Source of the DNA: Paraburkholderia phenoliruptrix
Lineage (GTDB): Bacteria; Pseudomonadota; Gammaproteobacteria; Burkholderiales; Burkholderiaceae
Reading direction: 5' to 3'
Length of the DNA stretch: 64,000 bases
Assembly: GCF_019511605.1 (NCBI RefSeq)
Contig: NZ_JAEUAV010000005.1
Span: 186,001-250,000 of the forward strand
The position numbers and the translations under genes are program-made. Of the stretch, positions 27,159-37,323 are shown piece by piece. The notes under the pieces are model-generated. The model saw nothing but the letters and a program-made list of their open reading frames with translations. It was not told the origin of the DNA and did no database searches. How positions within the stretch are numbered: position 1 is the first letter of the stretch; every line of letters begins with the position of its first letter.

Positions 27159-27236
27159 ATGCTCAAACCAGCCCGTCTCAGCCGGATTCGCACTCCGATG
27201 GCGGCTTTCGATTATCCAATAATTCAAACCGCATGA
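27159..27236 (+). CDS. Possible 25-residue leader peptide upstream of the glycosyltransferase
   Basis: A short frame begins at the first ATG after a TACAAT hexamer and encodes a 25-residue peptide starting MLKPARLSRIRT and ending PIIQTA. Its stop codon overlaps the PMT start as ATGA (27233-27236). No ribosome site precedes either start, so a leaderless short ORF could deliver ribosomes to the large gene by coupling. No homologue is recognised. Alternatively it is chance and the glycosyltransferase starts at ATG 27152 in its own frame. Confidence 0.3.
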   Translation: MLKPARLSRIRTPMAAFDYPIIQTA

Positions 27237-28990
27237 GACCTGTCGTTCGCCTCACTGCCTCTGCGACCAGTGCGCTGCCGCGCTGGCTGCTGTTGACCAT
27301 CTGCATCGTCTACGCGTCGTTCGGCCTGTTCGGCCGCGATCCATGGAAGAACGAGGACGCAGCCGGCTTCGGCGTGATGTGGACCATGGCGAACGGGACG
27401 GCGCACGACTGGCTCCTGCCCAATCTGGTCGGCAAATATCTGACTGAAGACGGCCCGCTCGGCTACTGGCTCGGCGCAAGCGCGATCCGCGCGCTGGCGC
27501 CGTGGGTCGACGCAAGCAATGCCTCGCGCGTCTTTACCGGCCTGCTGTTTTGCGCGGGCTGCGCGTTTGTCTGGTACGCGGCCTACCTGCTCGGCCGGCG
27601 CGCCGAAGTGCAGCCGTTCAAGTACGCGTTCGGCGGCGAGCCGGAGCCGCGCGACTACGGCCGCACGCTGGCCGACGGCGCGCTGCTGATCCTGCTGGCG
27701 TGCTTCGGCCTCGCCGAACGCGGTCATGAAACCACGCCGCAGCTTGCGCAATTCGTCGGCATTGCCATGCTGGTGTACGGCCTCGTGCGGATGATCGACA
27801 AGCCGATTCAGGGCGCGTCGATCTGGGGGCTTGCCGTCGGCCTCGTGACGCTCGCGAGCAGCCCGGTGCTGGTCGGCGCGCTGTTGCTCGGCACGCTCGC
27901 GATGACGCTGATCGTGCGCGAAACGCGCTCGCGCTGGCTGCTGCTCGTCGGCCTGCCGATTGCCCTCGCGATTTCCGTCGCCTGGCCGATTGCCGCGCTG
28001 GCGGCTTTTCCCGTCGACGCCGTCTGGTACCTGAACCAATGGGTGCATGTGAGTCTGAGCTCGTTTGCCGGACCGCCGGGCTCGGTCGCGGCCTACGCGC
28101 TCAAGAACCTGCCGCTCTTCACATGGCCCGCGTGGCCGCTCGCGCTGTGGGCCTGGTTCAGCTGGTCGGGGCTGCGGCGCGCGCCGCACGTCGCCATTCC
28201 GCTTTCGGTGATCGGGCCACTACTCGTGCTGGTCGTGCTGCAAAGCCATCAGTCGAACCGGCTCTATATGCTGCTGCTGCCCGCGCTCGCGGTACTGGCC
28301 ACGTTCGCGCTGCCCACGCTCAAGCGCGGCGCGATCAACGCGATTGACTGGTTCGCGCTGCTCAGCTTCACAATTCTCGGCAGCTTCGTCTGGCTCGTCT
28401 ACGTCGCCGGTCTCACTGGTTTTCCGCATCCGCTTGCGCGCAATCTCGCACGTCTTGCGCCGGGCTTTGCGCCGCAGTTCAAGATTCTGTCGTTTCTGTG
28501 CGCGGTGGCGGTGACGCTCTGCTGGTTCGTACTCGTGCGGTGGCGCCTCGCGCGGCATCCCAAGGTGCTGTGGCGCAGCGTCGTGCTCTCGAGCGCGGGC
28601 ACTACGCTCATGTGGGTGTTGCTGATGACCTTGTGGCTGCCGGTCGTCAACTACAGCCGGACCTACAAGGACGTCGCCGAACAGATTGCGAGCCATCTGC
28701 CGGAGGACTACACGTGCATATCGCCGGTGCGGCTCGGCAATGCGCAGATCGCGACGTTTGCCTATTTCGGCGACATGCATTTCGCGTTCGATGAAGACTG
28801 CGACGTCATTCTGCGCCAGGACACCCAGGACTACGGCGAGCCGAGCGCAATGTCCAACTTCATGTGGAAGCTCGTGTGGGAAGGCCGCCGCGTGGCCGAC
28901 CGCGACGAACGCTTCCGTCTGTATGTGCGCATCGACCGGCCCAAGCCGCCTGTGGTCAAACGGCGCGGCTGGCGCAAGAAAGCCGACTGA
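27233..28990 (+). CDS. PMT/ArnT-like family 39 glycosyltransferase, multi-pass membrane protein
   Basis: A 585-residue inner-membrane protein with roughly ten to twelve hydrophobic segments. The N-terminal loop has FGRDPWKNEDAAGFGVMWTM with the acidic pair typical of lipid-linked-sugar transferases, and GKYLTEDGPLGYWLGASAIR. The C-terminal 120 residues form a soluble periplasmic domain ending in a basic tail. It is related to but distinct from the arnT gene at 45160. Sugar donor and acceptor are unknown. The start could also be ATG 27152 (27 residues longer); I prefer 27233 for its ATGA overlap with the short upstream frame. Confidence 0.82.
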   Translation: MRPVVRLTASATSALPRWLLLTICIVYASFGLFGRDPWKNEDAAGFGVMWTMANGTAHDWLLPNLVGKYLTEDGPLGYWLGASAIRALAPWVDASNASRVFTGLLFCAGCAFVWYAAYLLGRRAEVQPFKYAFGGEPEPRDYGRTLADGALLILLACFGLAERGHETTPQLAQFVGIAMLVYGLVRMIDKPIQGASIWGLAVGLVTLASSPVLVGALLLGTLAMTLIVRETRSRWLLLVGLPIALAISVAWPIAALAAFPVDAVWYLNQWVHVSLSSFAGPPGSVAAYALKNLPLFTWPAWPLALWAWFSWSGLRRAPHVAIPLSVIGPLLVLVVLQSHQSNRLYMLLLPALAVLATFALPTLKRGAINAIDWFALLSFTILGSFVWLVYVAGLTGFPHPLARNLARLAPGFAPQFKILSFLCAVAVTLCWFVLVRWRLARHPKVLWRSVVLSSAGTTLMWVLLMTLWLPVVNYSRTYKDVAEQIASHLPEDYTCISPVRLGNAQIATFAYFGDMHFAFDEDCDVILRQDTQDYGEPSAMSNFMWKLVWEGRRVADRDERFRLYVRIDRPKPPVVKRRGWRKKAD

Positions 28991-28996
28991 ACGAAC

Positions 28997-30376
28997 ATGC
29001 TCGCCGACCTACGGAAAATCGCAGGACTCGCCTGGCCGGTGCTGATCGGCCAACTGGCGATCATCGCGTTCGGCGTAATCGACACGGCCATGGTCGGCCG
29101 CTACTCGGCGGTCGATCTTGCTGCGCTCGGCCTGGGGTCGTCGATCTATGTCTCTGTCTACATCGGCTTGACGGGGATTCTCACCGCGCTGCAACCGATC
29201 ACCGCACAACTGTACGGCGCGCGCCGCTACGAGGAGATCGGCGAGGAAGTGCGCCAGGCGTTGTGGCTCACGCTCGCGCTGACGGTGATCGGCTTTCTGA
29301 TCCTGTTCTTTCCCGGCCACCTGCTGCAACTCGCGCGCGTGCCCGACGCGCTGCACGAACGCACGGTGTCGTATCTGCGCATACTCGCGTTCGGCCTGCC
29401 CGCCGGCCTCGCTTTTCGGGTGTACGGGTCGATCAGCAATGCAGTAGGCAAGCCGCGGCTCGTGATGATCCTGCAGGTCGGCGCACTGCTGCTCAAAGTG
29501 CCGCTCAATACATGGTTCATCTTCGGCGGTTTCGGTGTGCCGGCGCTTGGCGGACCCGGCTGCGCGCTCGCCAGCAGCCTGATCAACTGGGCGCTTGCGC
29601 TGCTCGGCATGACGCTGCTCACGCGCGTGGACGTGTTCACGCCTTTCGCGATCTTCAAGCGCTTCTGCTGGCCGGTCTGGCGGCGCCAGGCAGCACAGTT
29701 GCGGCTCGGCATTCCGATGGGGCTGTCCTATCTGATCGAGGTCACGTCGTACACCTTCATGGCGCTTTTCATCGCGCGCTTCGGCACGACCACCCTCGCC
29801 GGGCATCAGATTGCCGGCAACATCGGCGCGGTGCTTTATATGACGCCGCTTGCCATCGGCATTGCTTCGTCGACGCTCGTCGCTCAGGCGCTCGGCGCGC
29901 ATCGCCCCGAAGCGGCGCGCACGCTGTCGCGCCACGGCATCATGATGGCCGTCGCAATTGCCTGCTGTTATGGCGTGATCGTGCTGGCGCTGCGCCCCTA
30001 TGTGATTGCGGGCTATACGCCGAATCCCCAAGTCGCGGCGGCAGCGATGCCGCTCGTGCTGATCGTCGTCTGCTATCACTTCTTCGACGCATTGCAGATC
30101 ACCACTGCCTTCGTGCTGCGCGCCTACAAGGTGGCTGTCGTGCCAACCGCGATTTACGCGGTCGCGCTGTGGGGCGTGGGGCTTGGCGGCGGTTATCTGC
30201 TTGGCTTCAACGTGAGCGGCACGATTCCGTCATGGCTGACGGGCGCGCGCGGCTTCTGGGTTGCCAACACGGCAAGTCTCGCGATCGCCGGCATCGGGCT
30301 GCTGCTCTACTGGCGTGTGATCAGCAGGCGCCATGTGCGCGCCGCCCGCAAATTGAGCGCCGACGCCAGCGTGTGA
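28997..30376 (+). CDS. MATE family efflux transporter (NorM-like)
   Basis: Inner-membrane cation/drug antiporter, 459 residues with about twelve hydrophobic segments. MATE signatures include the N-terminal LAWPVLIGQLAIIAFGVIDT, MVGRYSAVDLAALGLG, LTALQPITAQLYGARR and the second-half counterpart GHQIAGNIGAVLYMTPLAIG. It starts 6 bases after the PMT stop, so the two are almost certainly co-transcribed. The transported compound is not predictable. Confidence 0.92.
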   Translation: MLADLRKIAGLAWPVLIGQLAIIAFGVIDTAMVGRYSAVDLAALGLGSSIYVSVYIGLTGILTALQPITAQLYGARRYEEIGEEVRQALWLTLALTVIGFLILFFPGHLLQLARVPDALHERTVSYLRILAFGLPAGLAFRVYGSISNAVGKPRLVMILQVGALLLKVPLNTWFIFGGFGVPALGGPGCALASSLINWALALLGMTLLTRVDVFTPFAIFKRFCWPVWRRQAAQLRLGIPMGLSYLIEVTSYTFMALFIARFGTTTLAGHQIAGNIGAVLYMTPLAIGIASSTLVAQALGAHRPEAARTLSRHGIMMAVAIACCYGVIVLALRPYVIAGYTPNPQVAAAAMPLVLIVVCYHFFDALQITTAFVLRAYKVAVVPTAIYAVALWGVGLGGGYLLGFNVSGTIPSWLTGARGFWVANTASLAIAGIGLLLYWRVISRRHVRAARKLSADASV

Positions 30377-30466
30377 CGCGGCTGGCACCACGCGCGGCGG
30401 CGGCGAAAGCATGCATGCGCGGGGCTCTCGCGAAGCCGCGTGCTCAGGTCGCCTATGGCACTGCCT

Positions 30467-30510
30467 AGCCGTTGCCCAGCCATTGCCCAGCCATTGCCTA
30501 CGCCATCGCC
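30467..30510. repeat. 11-bp repeat at the 3' end of the carboxymuconolactone decarboxylase gene
   Basis: Four 11-bp units on plus: AGCCGTTGCCC, AGCCATTGCCC, AGCCATTGCCT, ACGCCATCGCC. The minus-strand gene's stop codon (30500-30498) lies inside the array. Confidence 0.8.
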
Positions 30511-30920
30511 TGTCCCTCCTTCGCTTCTTGCGATGCCCGATCGTGGCGCTCGAAAATTTCGCGGGCCGCGAAGAGCGCATTCAGCGCCGCGGGGAAGCCC
30601 GCATAGAGCGCCATCTGCATGAACACCTCGACGATTTCCTCGCGCGTGCAGCCGACATTCAGCGCCGCCTCGATATGCACCTTCAACTGAGGCTGCGCGC
30701 AGCCGAGCGTGGCGAGCGAGGCGATCGTCGCAATCTCGCGCGCCCGCAGATCGAGTTGCGGACGGCTGTAAATATCGCCGAAACCGAACTCGATCAGAAG
30801 ACGCCCGAAATCCGGCGCGATCGGCGCGAGCGCGGCAATCACCTGTTCGCCGGCTGCACCGTCGATTTCCCTCAGTTTGTTCCAGCCTTGCGTGTAGCGG
30901 TCGGTTTGTGCGTGGTCCAT
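30498..30920 (-). CDS. Carboxymuconolactone decarboxylase family protein
   Basis: A 140-residue protein of the CMD/AhpD-like fold, closest in pattern to PcaC-type single-domain members (DLRAREIATIASLATLGC, QLKVHIEAALNVGCTREEI). It lacks the CxxC pair of AhpD peroxidases, so peroxidase activity is unlikely. AAGGAC lies before the ATG at 30920. Its 5' end overlaps the merR stop by 49 bases, so it is in the operon driven by the MerR promoter. The substrate is unknown; in Bacillus a CMD-family gene belongs to the AdhR (MerR-family) aldehyde regulon, a possible parallel. Confidence 0.85.
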   Translation of the reverse strand: MDHAQTDRYTQGWNKLREIDGAAGEQVIAALAPIAPDFGRLLIEFGFGDIYSRPQLDLRAREIATIASLATLGCAQPQLKVHIEAALNVGCTREEIVEVFMQMALYAGFPAALNALFAAREIFERHDRASQEAKEGQAMA

Positions 30921-31372
30921 GGTGAGTCCTTTTCCGAGTGTGAGTGCGATGACGTGTCGTCGATCCGTCGTGTCCGGTTGCCGCCCGCGGGCGGCTTGCG
31001 GGCCGCCTCGCCTTCGTAATACGCGATCTTGTCGATGATCGCGCCGAGGTTGGTCTGCAATTCGGCAATCTGCGCGAGAACTGCATCGCGATGCGCGGCC
31101 AGCATGTCGCGGCGCGCGCTCACCGTCTGCTGACCTTCAGCCCGCAGCGCCGCGAAAGCCTGCATGCCGGCGATCGGCATGCCGGTCGCCTTCAGGCGCA
31201 TCACGAAGCGCAGCCAGTCGAGATCGGCCGGCGAATACAGACGATGCCCCGCTTGCGTGCGGCCGACCTCGCGAATCAGGCCGGCCTGCTCGTAGTAGCG
31301 CAGCGTATGCGTGGAGACGCCGATGATTCCGGCGACCTGCCCGATGGTGAGTGCGTTCGACGTTTTCGACAT
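30872..31372 (-). CDS. MerR-family transcriptional regulator
   Basis: A 166-residue regulator with an N-terminal winged helix-turn-helix (ALTIGQVAGIIGVSTHTLRYYEQAGLI, then GHRLYSPADLDWLRFVMRL) and a coiled coil (AHRDAVLAQIAELQTNLGAIIDKIAYYE). It contains no cysteine, so it cannot sense metals or oxidants by thiol ligands in the MerR/CueR/SoxR manner. It overlaps the CMD gene by 49 bases. Its own promoter holds a near-perfect dyad between -35 and -10, indicating autoregulation. The ATG lies only about 10 bases after the -10, with no ribosome site. Confidence 0.93.
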   Translation of the reverse strand: MSKTSNALTIGQVAGIIGVSTHTLRYYEQAGLIREVGRTQAGHRLYSPADLDWLRFVMRLKATGMPIAGMQAFAALRAEGQQTVSARRDMLAAHRDAVLAQIAELQTNLGAIIDKIAYYEGEAARKPPAGGNRTRRIDDTSSHSHSEKDSPWTTHKPTATRKAGTN

Positions 31373-31382
31373 GACAGGACTC

Positions 31383-31413
31383 AGGTTAGGACTTCGAGTG
31401 CACTCTAAGTCAA
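31383..31413 (-). promoter_or_regulatory. MerR-type promoter with operator in a 19-bp spacer
   Basis: On the minus strand TTGACT (31413-31408) and TAACCT (31388-31383) are separated by 19 bases, the overlong spacer typical of MerR-activated promoters. The 20-bp dyad ACTTAGAGTGCACTCGAAGT (31410-31391) occupies the spacer and is symmetric except at one pair. Confidence 0.9.
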
Positions 31414-31659
31414 GTGCGCCGCGCTGTCATCGTCGGTGAGCCATTCATGCGTTTCGCACTATGGACTCACATCTGCGCAATGCAGAGGCAAAAGGTTTAA
31501 AGATTGTCCGAGGCGATTTACTTGCCACTCGTCGGCCGGTATAAATCGTCGGCGTTCGCGAATAAGGACGCGCATTTGTCCTATGCTTAAGCGCAGCGCC
31601 TGCTGACAGAATGCGTCGTCCGTTCCTGGCTAATTTTTGCCCTCAATGGAGTGCTTGCC

Positions 31660-32352
31660 ATGCTGAAAAAGCTTGTGATGCTTTGCGTTGCTCTCGCGCT
31701 GTCGCTGTCGGCCGGCCTGGCGGCGGCGGTCGAGGTGAATTCGGCCGATCAGGCGGCTCTCGAATCGGTTAAGGGCATTGGCCCCGCGCACGCCAAGGCG
31801 ATCATTGAAGAACGTACGAAGAACGGCCCGTTCAGGAGCGCAGACGACCTCGCCGCGCGCGTCAAGGGCATCGGCAACAAGTCGGTGATCAATCTGGAAG
31901 CGGCGGGCCTGACCATCAATGGCTCGTCAGCGCCGCCCACGGGTAGCAAGTCCGCCACGACGTCCGCGGGCGCGAAGTCGCCGGCGACGAAGGCCACGCC
32001 GGCGGCCAACGGCGCGGCAACTGCAGCGCCTGCGACCAGGACGCCTGCAACCACGGCGACCGGCGCCGCCACTACAGCAACGCCGGCTGCCCCTGCGGAC
32101 GCTTCCGGCGCAAAAGCGTCGAAGTCGTCGAAGTCGTCGCATTCTTCGAAGAAGAACAAGGAGGCCGCCGCAGCGGCGTCCGCGCCCGCTGCTACCACTG
32201 CTACCACTGCTACCACGGCTGCCACTACTACCGCCGCTGCCAGCGGAACTGCCGCGAGTGCGCCTGGCGACGCATCCGGCGCGAAGGCATCGAAGAAAAA
32301 AGCCAGGAAGAGCAAAACGGCATCCGCCGCCGCGGCTTCCGGCGGCGCATAG
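31660..32352 (+). CDS. ComEA-like helix-hairpin-helix protein with long Ala/Thr-rich basic tail
   Basis: An exported 230-residue protein. A signal peptide (MLKKLVMLCVALALSLSAGLAAA) precedes a ComEA helix-hairpin-helix domain at about residues 25-85 (VNSADQAALESVKGIGPAHA; FRSADDLAARVKGIGNKSVI), which binds DNA non-specifically in competence proteins. The remaining 145 residues are low-complexity Ala/Thr/Ser with Lys-rich clusters, including a 9-bp coding repeat. GGAG lies 8 bases before the ATG at 31660; the in-frame GTG at 31651 overlaps that site and is less likely. No other competence genes are nearby. Confidence 0.85.
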   Translation: MLKKLVMLCVALALSLSAGLAAAVEVNSADQAALESVKGIGPAHAKAIIEERTKNGPFRSADDLAARVKGIGNKSVINLEAAGLTINGSSAPPTGSKSATTSAGAKSPATKATPAANGAATAAPATRTPATTATGAATTATPAAPADASGAKASKSSKSSHSSKKNKEAAAAASAPAATTATTATTAATTTAAASGTAASAPGDASGAKASKKKARKSKTASAAAASGGA

Positions 32353-32563
32353 AGAACCTGTCTGGCGCGACACGCGTCAGACACTGACTTAACCAGCAAG
32401 GCGGCGTGCCGAGCGGGGTTTTCGTGTCGTCTGCGCGCGTGCTGCGCATGACAGGCACGGCAACAGCCTTCGCAGTGCGCCTTCCTTCCCTCGACGCCGC
32501 GCAGCCGCGCGGCGCCTCACCCGCCGGCCGTCTGCGACGTGCCGGCATTCAAGAGAGACCGTC

Positions 32564-32992
32564 ATGAGCCTACTCGATACCCTCGGTTCCCTGGTCGGCA
32601 AATCGCCGGAAGGCGGCGGCCAGCAAGCGTTGATTGCAGCCGCGCTCGAATTCGTCAATAGCCAGCCAGGCGGCCTGAACGGCCTGGTCCAACGCTTCCA
32701 GGAAAAGGGCCTCGGCGACGTCGTATCGTCGTGGATCAGCAACGGCGAGAATCAGCCGATTGCGGCCGACGCGCTGCATAGCGTGCTCGGCTCCGAAGCC
32801 GTCACGAACCTTGCCGCGAAAGCCGGCGTGCAGCCGGACCAGGTGACCGGCCTTCTAGCGCAGATCCTGCCGCACGTGGTCAATGCAGCGACGCCGGAAG
32901 GCGAAGTGCCGGCCGAAGGCAAACTGAACGCGACGACCGTGCTCGGCGCGCTTGGTGGCTTGTCGGCACTGTTTGGCAAGGGTACGGCGTAA
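32564..32992 (+). CDS. YidB family protein (DUF937)
   Basis: A 142-residue protein of the YidB/DUF937 family, function unknown. It begins MSLLDTLGSLVGKSPEGG and contains the family's GLNGLVQRFQEKGLGDVVSSW and NQPIAADALHSVLGSEAV stretches, and ends in a Gly-rich hydrophobic segment (GALGGLSALFGKG). GAGAGAC is present 5-10 bases before the ATG at 32564. It converges with clpB. Confidence 0.88.
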   Translation: MSLLDTLGSLVGKSPEGGGQQALIAAALEFVNSQPGGLNGLVQRFQEKGLGDVVSSWISNGENQPIAADALHSVLGSEAVTNLAAKAGVQPDQVTGLLAQILPHVVNAATPEGEVPAEGKLNATTVLGALGGLSALFGKGTA

Positions 32993-33030
32993 TTAGCGGC
33001 GCGGGCGGCGGCGACCGCTTGTGCTGCGAC

Positions 33031-33066
33031 GGCAACGGCAACGGCAACGGCAACGAGAACGGCAAC
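33031..33066. repeat. Hexanucleotide repeat (GGCAAC)6 between yidB-like gene and clpB
   Basis: Six consecutive hexamers GGCAAC, the fifth changed to GAGAAC. The same GGCAACG core recurs in the stem of the clpB terminator 55 bases away (33121-33127), which may have seeded the repeat. Confidence 0.92.
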
Positions 33067-33110
33067 GAAAGCCAACCGACAAGCAAGCCAACGCACCCAA
33101 TCGCACCCAC

Positions 33111-33149
33111 AAAAAAAAGCGGCAACGAAGATCACTTCGTTGCCGCTTT
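33111..33149 (-). terminator. Intrinsic terminator after clpB
   Basis: AAAGCGGCAACGAAG (33116-33130) pairs perfectly with CTTCGTTGCCGCTTT (33135-33149) around a 4-base loop. On the minus strand the stem is followed by eight Ts (33118-33111). It lies 47 bases after the clpB stop. Confidence 0.95.
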
Positions 33150-33195
33150 GCTATCTACGCGGCTTGCCGCATGTCGCGTCGGATGGTTCGCGAGT

Positions 33196-35793
<2,598 letters not shown>

Positions 35794-35821
35794 TCGAGAC
35801 CTCCAATTTCGATTACCACCA

Positions 35822-35849
35822 AAATGAGGCGATTTATTCAGGATTCAAG
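35822..35849 (-). promoter_or_regulatory. Sigma-32 (RpoH) heat-shock promoter of clpB
   Basis: On the minus strand CTTGAA (35849-35844) is followed after 14 bases by CCTCATTT (35829-35822), matching seven of eight positions of the sigma-32 -10 consensus CCCCATnT. The leader to clpB is about 20 bases and includes the GGAGG site. Confidence 0.9.
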
Positions 35850-35925
35850 CGCTTTTTTGCAGTCCCGGTGGAGTTTTTGAACAACTGACGCGAGAAAATG
35901 CGCGGCGTCCGAAGCGAAGCCGTGG

Positions 35926-36435
35926 TCAGGCAACCGGCACCGGGTTGTCGCTCGCCGGCTCGACGGGCAACGCGGGCACGACCGGAATCACCGTGCGTAT
36001 GCCGAGCAGCGCGGCCAGCGGCCCTTGCGGACCGGCGACCTCGTCGATGGTATGGCGGTCGAGCTCTGCGAGAAAAGCATGGCGCGCCGCTTCCAGTACG
36101 TTGCGCAACCTGCACTGGGGCGTAATGACGCATGCGCGGCGTTCGCCGTTCTGATCCGGCAGGCAGGCAACCAGCGCGAAGTCGCTTTCGGTGGCGCGCA
36201 CAATCTCGCCGACGGTCAGCGAGCGGGTGCGCTCGGCGAGACGCAGGCCGCCGTTGCGGCCGCGCACTGTCTCGACCCAGCCGAGTTCGCTCAACTGCTG
36301 CACCACCTTCATCAGGTGGTTCTTGGAGACGCCGTAGGCCTCGGAAATATCCTGAATGGTCGACAAACCCTGCCCGCGCACAGCGAGGTACAAAAGGACG
36401 CGCAGCGAATAGTCGGTGTAGTCGGTCAGTCTCAT
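35926..36435 (-). CDS. nsrR: Rrf2-family regulator, NsrR-type nitric oxide sensor
   Basis: A 169-residue Rrf2 repressor. The N-terminal winged helix (MRLTDYTDYSLRVLLYLAVR, then YGVSKNHLMKVVQQLSELGW and RGRNGGLRLA) and the Cys set Cys91, Cys102, Cys108 (VITPQCRLRNVL) match NsrR, whose [Fe-S] cluster reacts with NO. The spacing between the first two Cys is longer than in E. coli NsrR (91, 96, 102). The ATG at 36435 has no ribosome site, and a TGtGATACT hexamer lies 6 bases upstream. It is divergent from a truncated hemoglobin gene, a likely target. Confidence 0.87.
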   Translation of the reverse strand: MRLTDYTDYSLRVLLYLAVRGQGLSTIQDISEAYGVSKNHLMKVVQQLSELGWVETVRGRNGGLRLAERTRSLTVGEIVRATESDFALVACLPDQNGERRACVITPQCRLRNVLEAARHAFLAELDRHTIDEVAGPQGPLAALLGIRTVIPVVPALPVEPASDNPVPVA

Positions 36436-36441
36436 GGTTGC

Positions 36442-36450
36442 AGTATCACA
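36442..36450 (-). promoter_or_regulatory. Candidate extended -10 (TGtGATACT) for nsrR
   Basis: On the minus strand TGTGATACT (36450-36442) lies 6 bases before the nsrR ATG, placing the transcription start at or near the start codon. There is no ribosome site. Confidence 0.4.
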
Positions 36451-36522
36451 ATGAGCGCAAGCCGCGATCCGTGGGATAACCGCGTCGATGCAAGGGTTGC
36501 CGGTGCCACGGCTTCGCCATAA

Positions 36523-36558
36523 GATGCAGCGCATACGCTTGTTTATTTATGCTGCATC
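36523..36558. promoter_or_regulatory. Inverted repeat GATGCAGC-20-GCTGCATC between nsrR and the globin gene
   Basis: Perfect 8-bp arms (36523-36530 and 36551-36558) lie 20 bases apart in AT-richer DNA between the divergent genes. The GATGCA half resembles the GATGYATTT half-site of NsrR operators, but the spacing is far larger than in known sites. It may be an operator pair or a chance dyad. Confidence 0.35.
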
Positions 36559-36734
36559 GGTAAAGCCGGGCTTTCGACACCAATGGTAACGTTTCGCGCC
36601 GCGCCTATTTGCACGAAAAGTACGCTATTTTGAGCTCAGTTCCGCCGGGCGGGCCGCTATTGTGGCAGTTTTGGCCGTTTTGTGGCGCACCGCGACGAGT
36701 TCGGGACGAATCGTCGCACACCTCTGGAATTTGC

Positions 36735-37277
36735 ATGAACCCTTCCTTTCCCTCAGCGCCGGTCGTCGAGCGTGCTGCCGAGCCGACCGAGGCGAACATT
36801 CGCGAGCTGGTGTACGCGTTTTATGACCGCGTGCGCGCGGATCCGTTGCTTAGCCCGGTGTTCGACGCGACGTTGGCGGGCCGCTGGGACGACCATCTGC
36901 CGAAGATGTGCACCTTCTGGGCGAGCCTCGTTTTGGGTGCGAAGCAGTACCGCGGCAATGTGCAGCAGGCGCACCAGCCGCTTGCAGGCATCGAGCCGCA
37001 GCATTTCAGCCGCTGGCTGTACCTGTTTCTCGACACCGTTGAGTCGCGCTACCAGCCGGCTGCGGCCGTGCGCTTCATGGAACCGGCGTTGCGGATTGCG
37101 CAGAGTCTGCAATTGAGCCGCTTTGGCTGGGACTACAAGATTCCGGCGGAACAGCAGGCCCTGCTCGAGCGTGTGGCGCCGAAGCGGGCCCGTCCGGACG
37201 ACGACGCGCATCTGCCTGCGCGGGCCGCCGGCGAGCCGTTCCCGACGCGCATCATTGGGAAATCGCGGGACGAGTGA
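36735..37277 (+). CDS. Group III truncated hemoglobin
   Basis: A 180-residue globin of the trHb3 family. It has the signatures IRELVYAFYDRVRADPLLSPVF near the N-terminus, HLPKMCTFWASLVLG, QYRGNVQQAHQPL and HFSRWLYLFLDTVE, the last with the probable proximal His. The C-terminal 45 residues beyond the globin fold are disordered-looking. The start at 36735 is chosen because MNPSFPSAP leads into the globin; the frame is open 126 bases upstream. Divergence from nsrR suggests NO detoxification or signalling under NsrR control. Confidence 0.85.
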   Translation: MNPSFPSAPVVERAAEPTEANIRELVYAFYDRVRADPLLSPVFDATLAGRWDDHLPKMCTFWASLVLGAKQYRGNVQQAHQPLAGIEPQHFSRWLYLFLDTVESRYQPAAAVRFMEPALRIAQSLQLSRFGWDYKIPAEQQALLERVAPKRARPDDDAHLPARAAGEPFPTRIIGKSRDE

Positions 37278-37323
37278 TTTACCGGGTGCGTGAGACGCCT
37301 GCCGTCATGCGCGGCTAGCGCGC

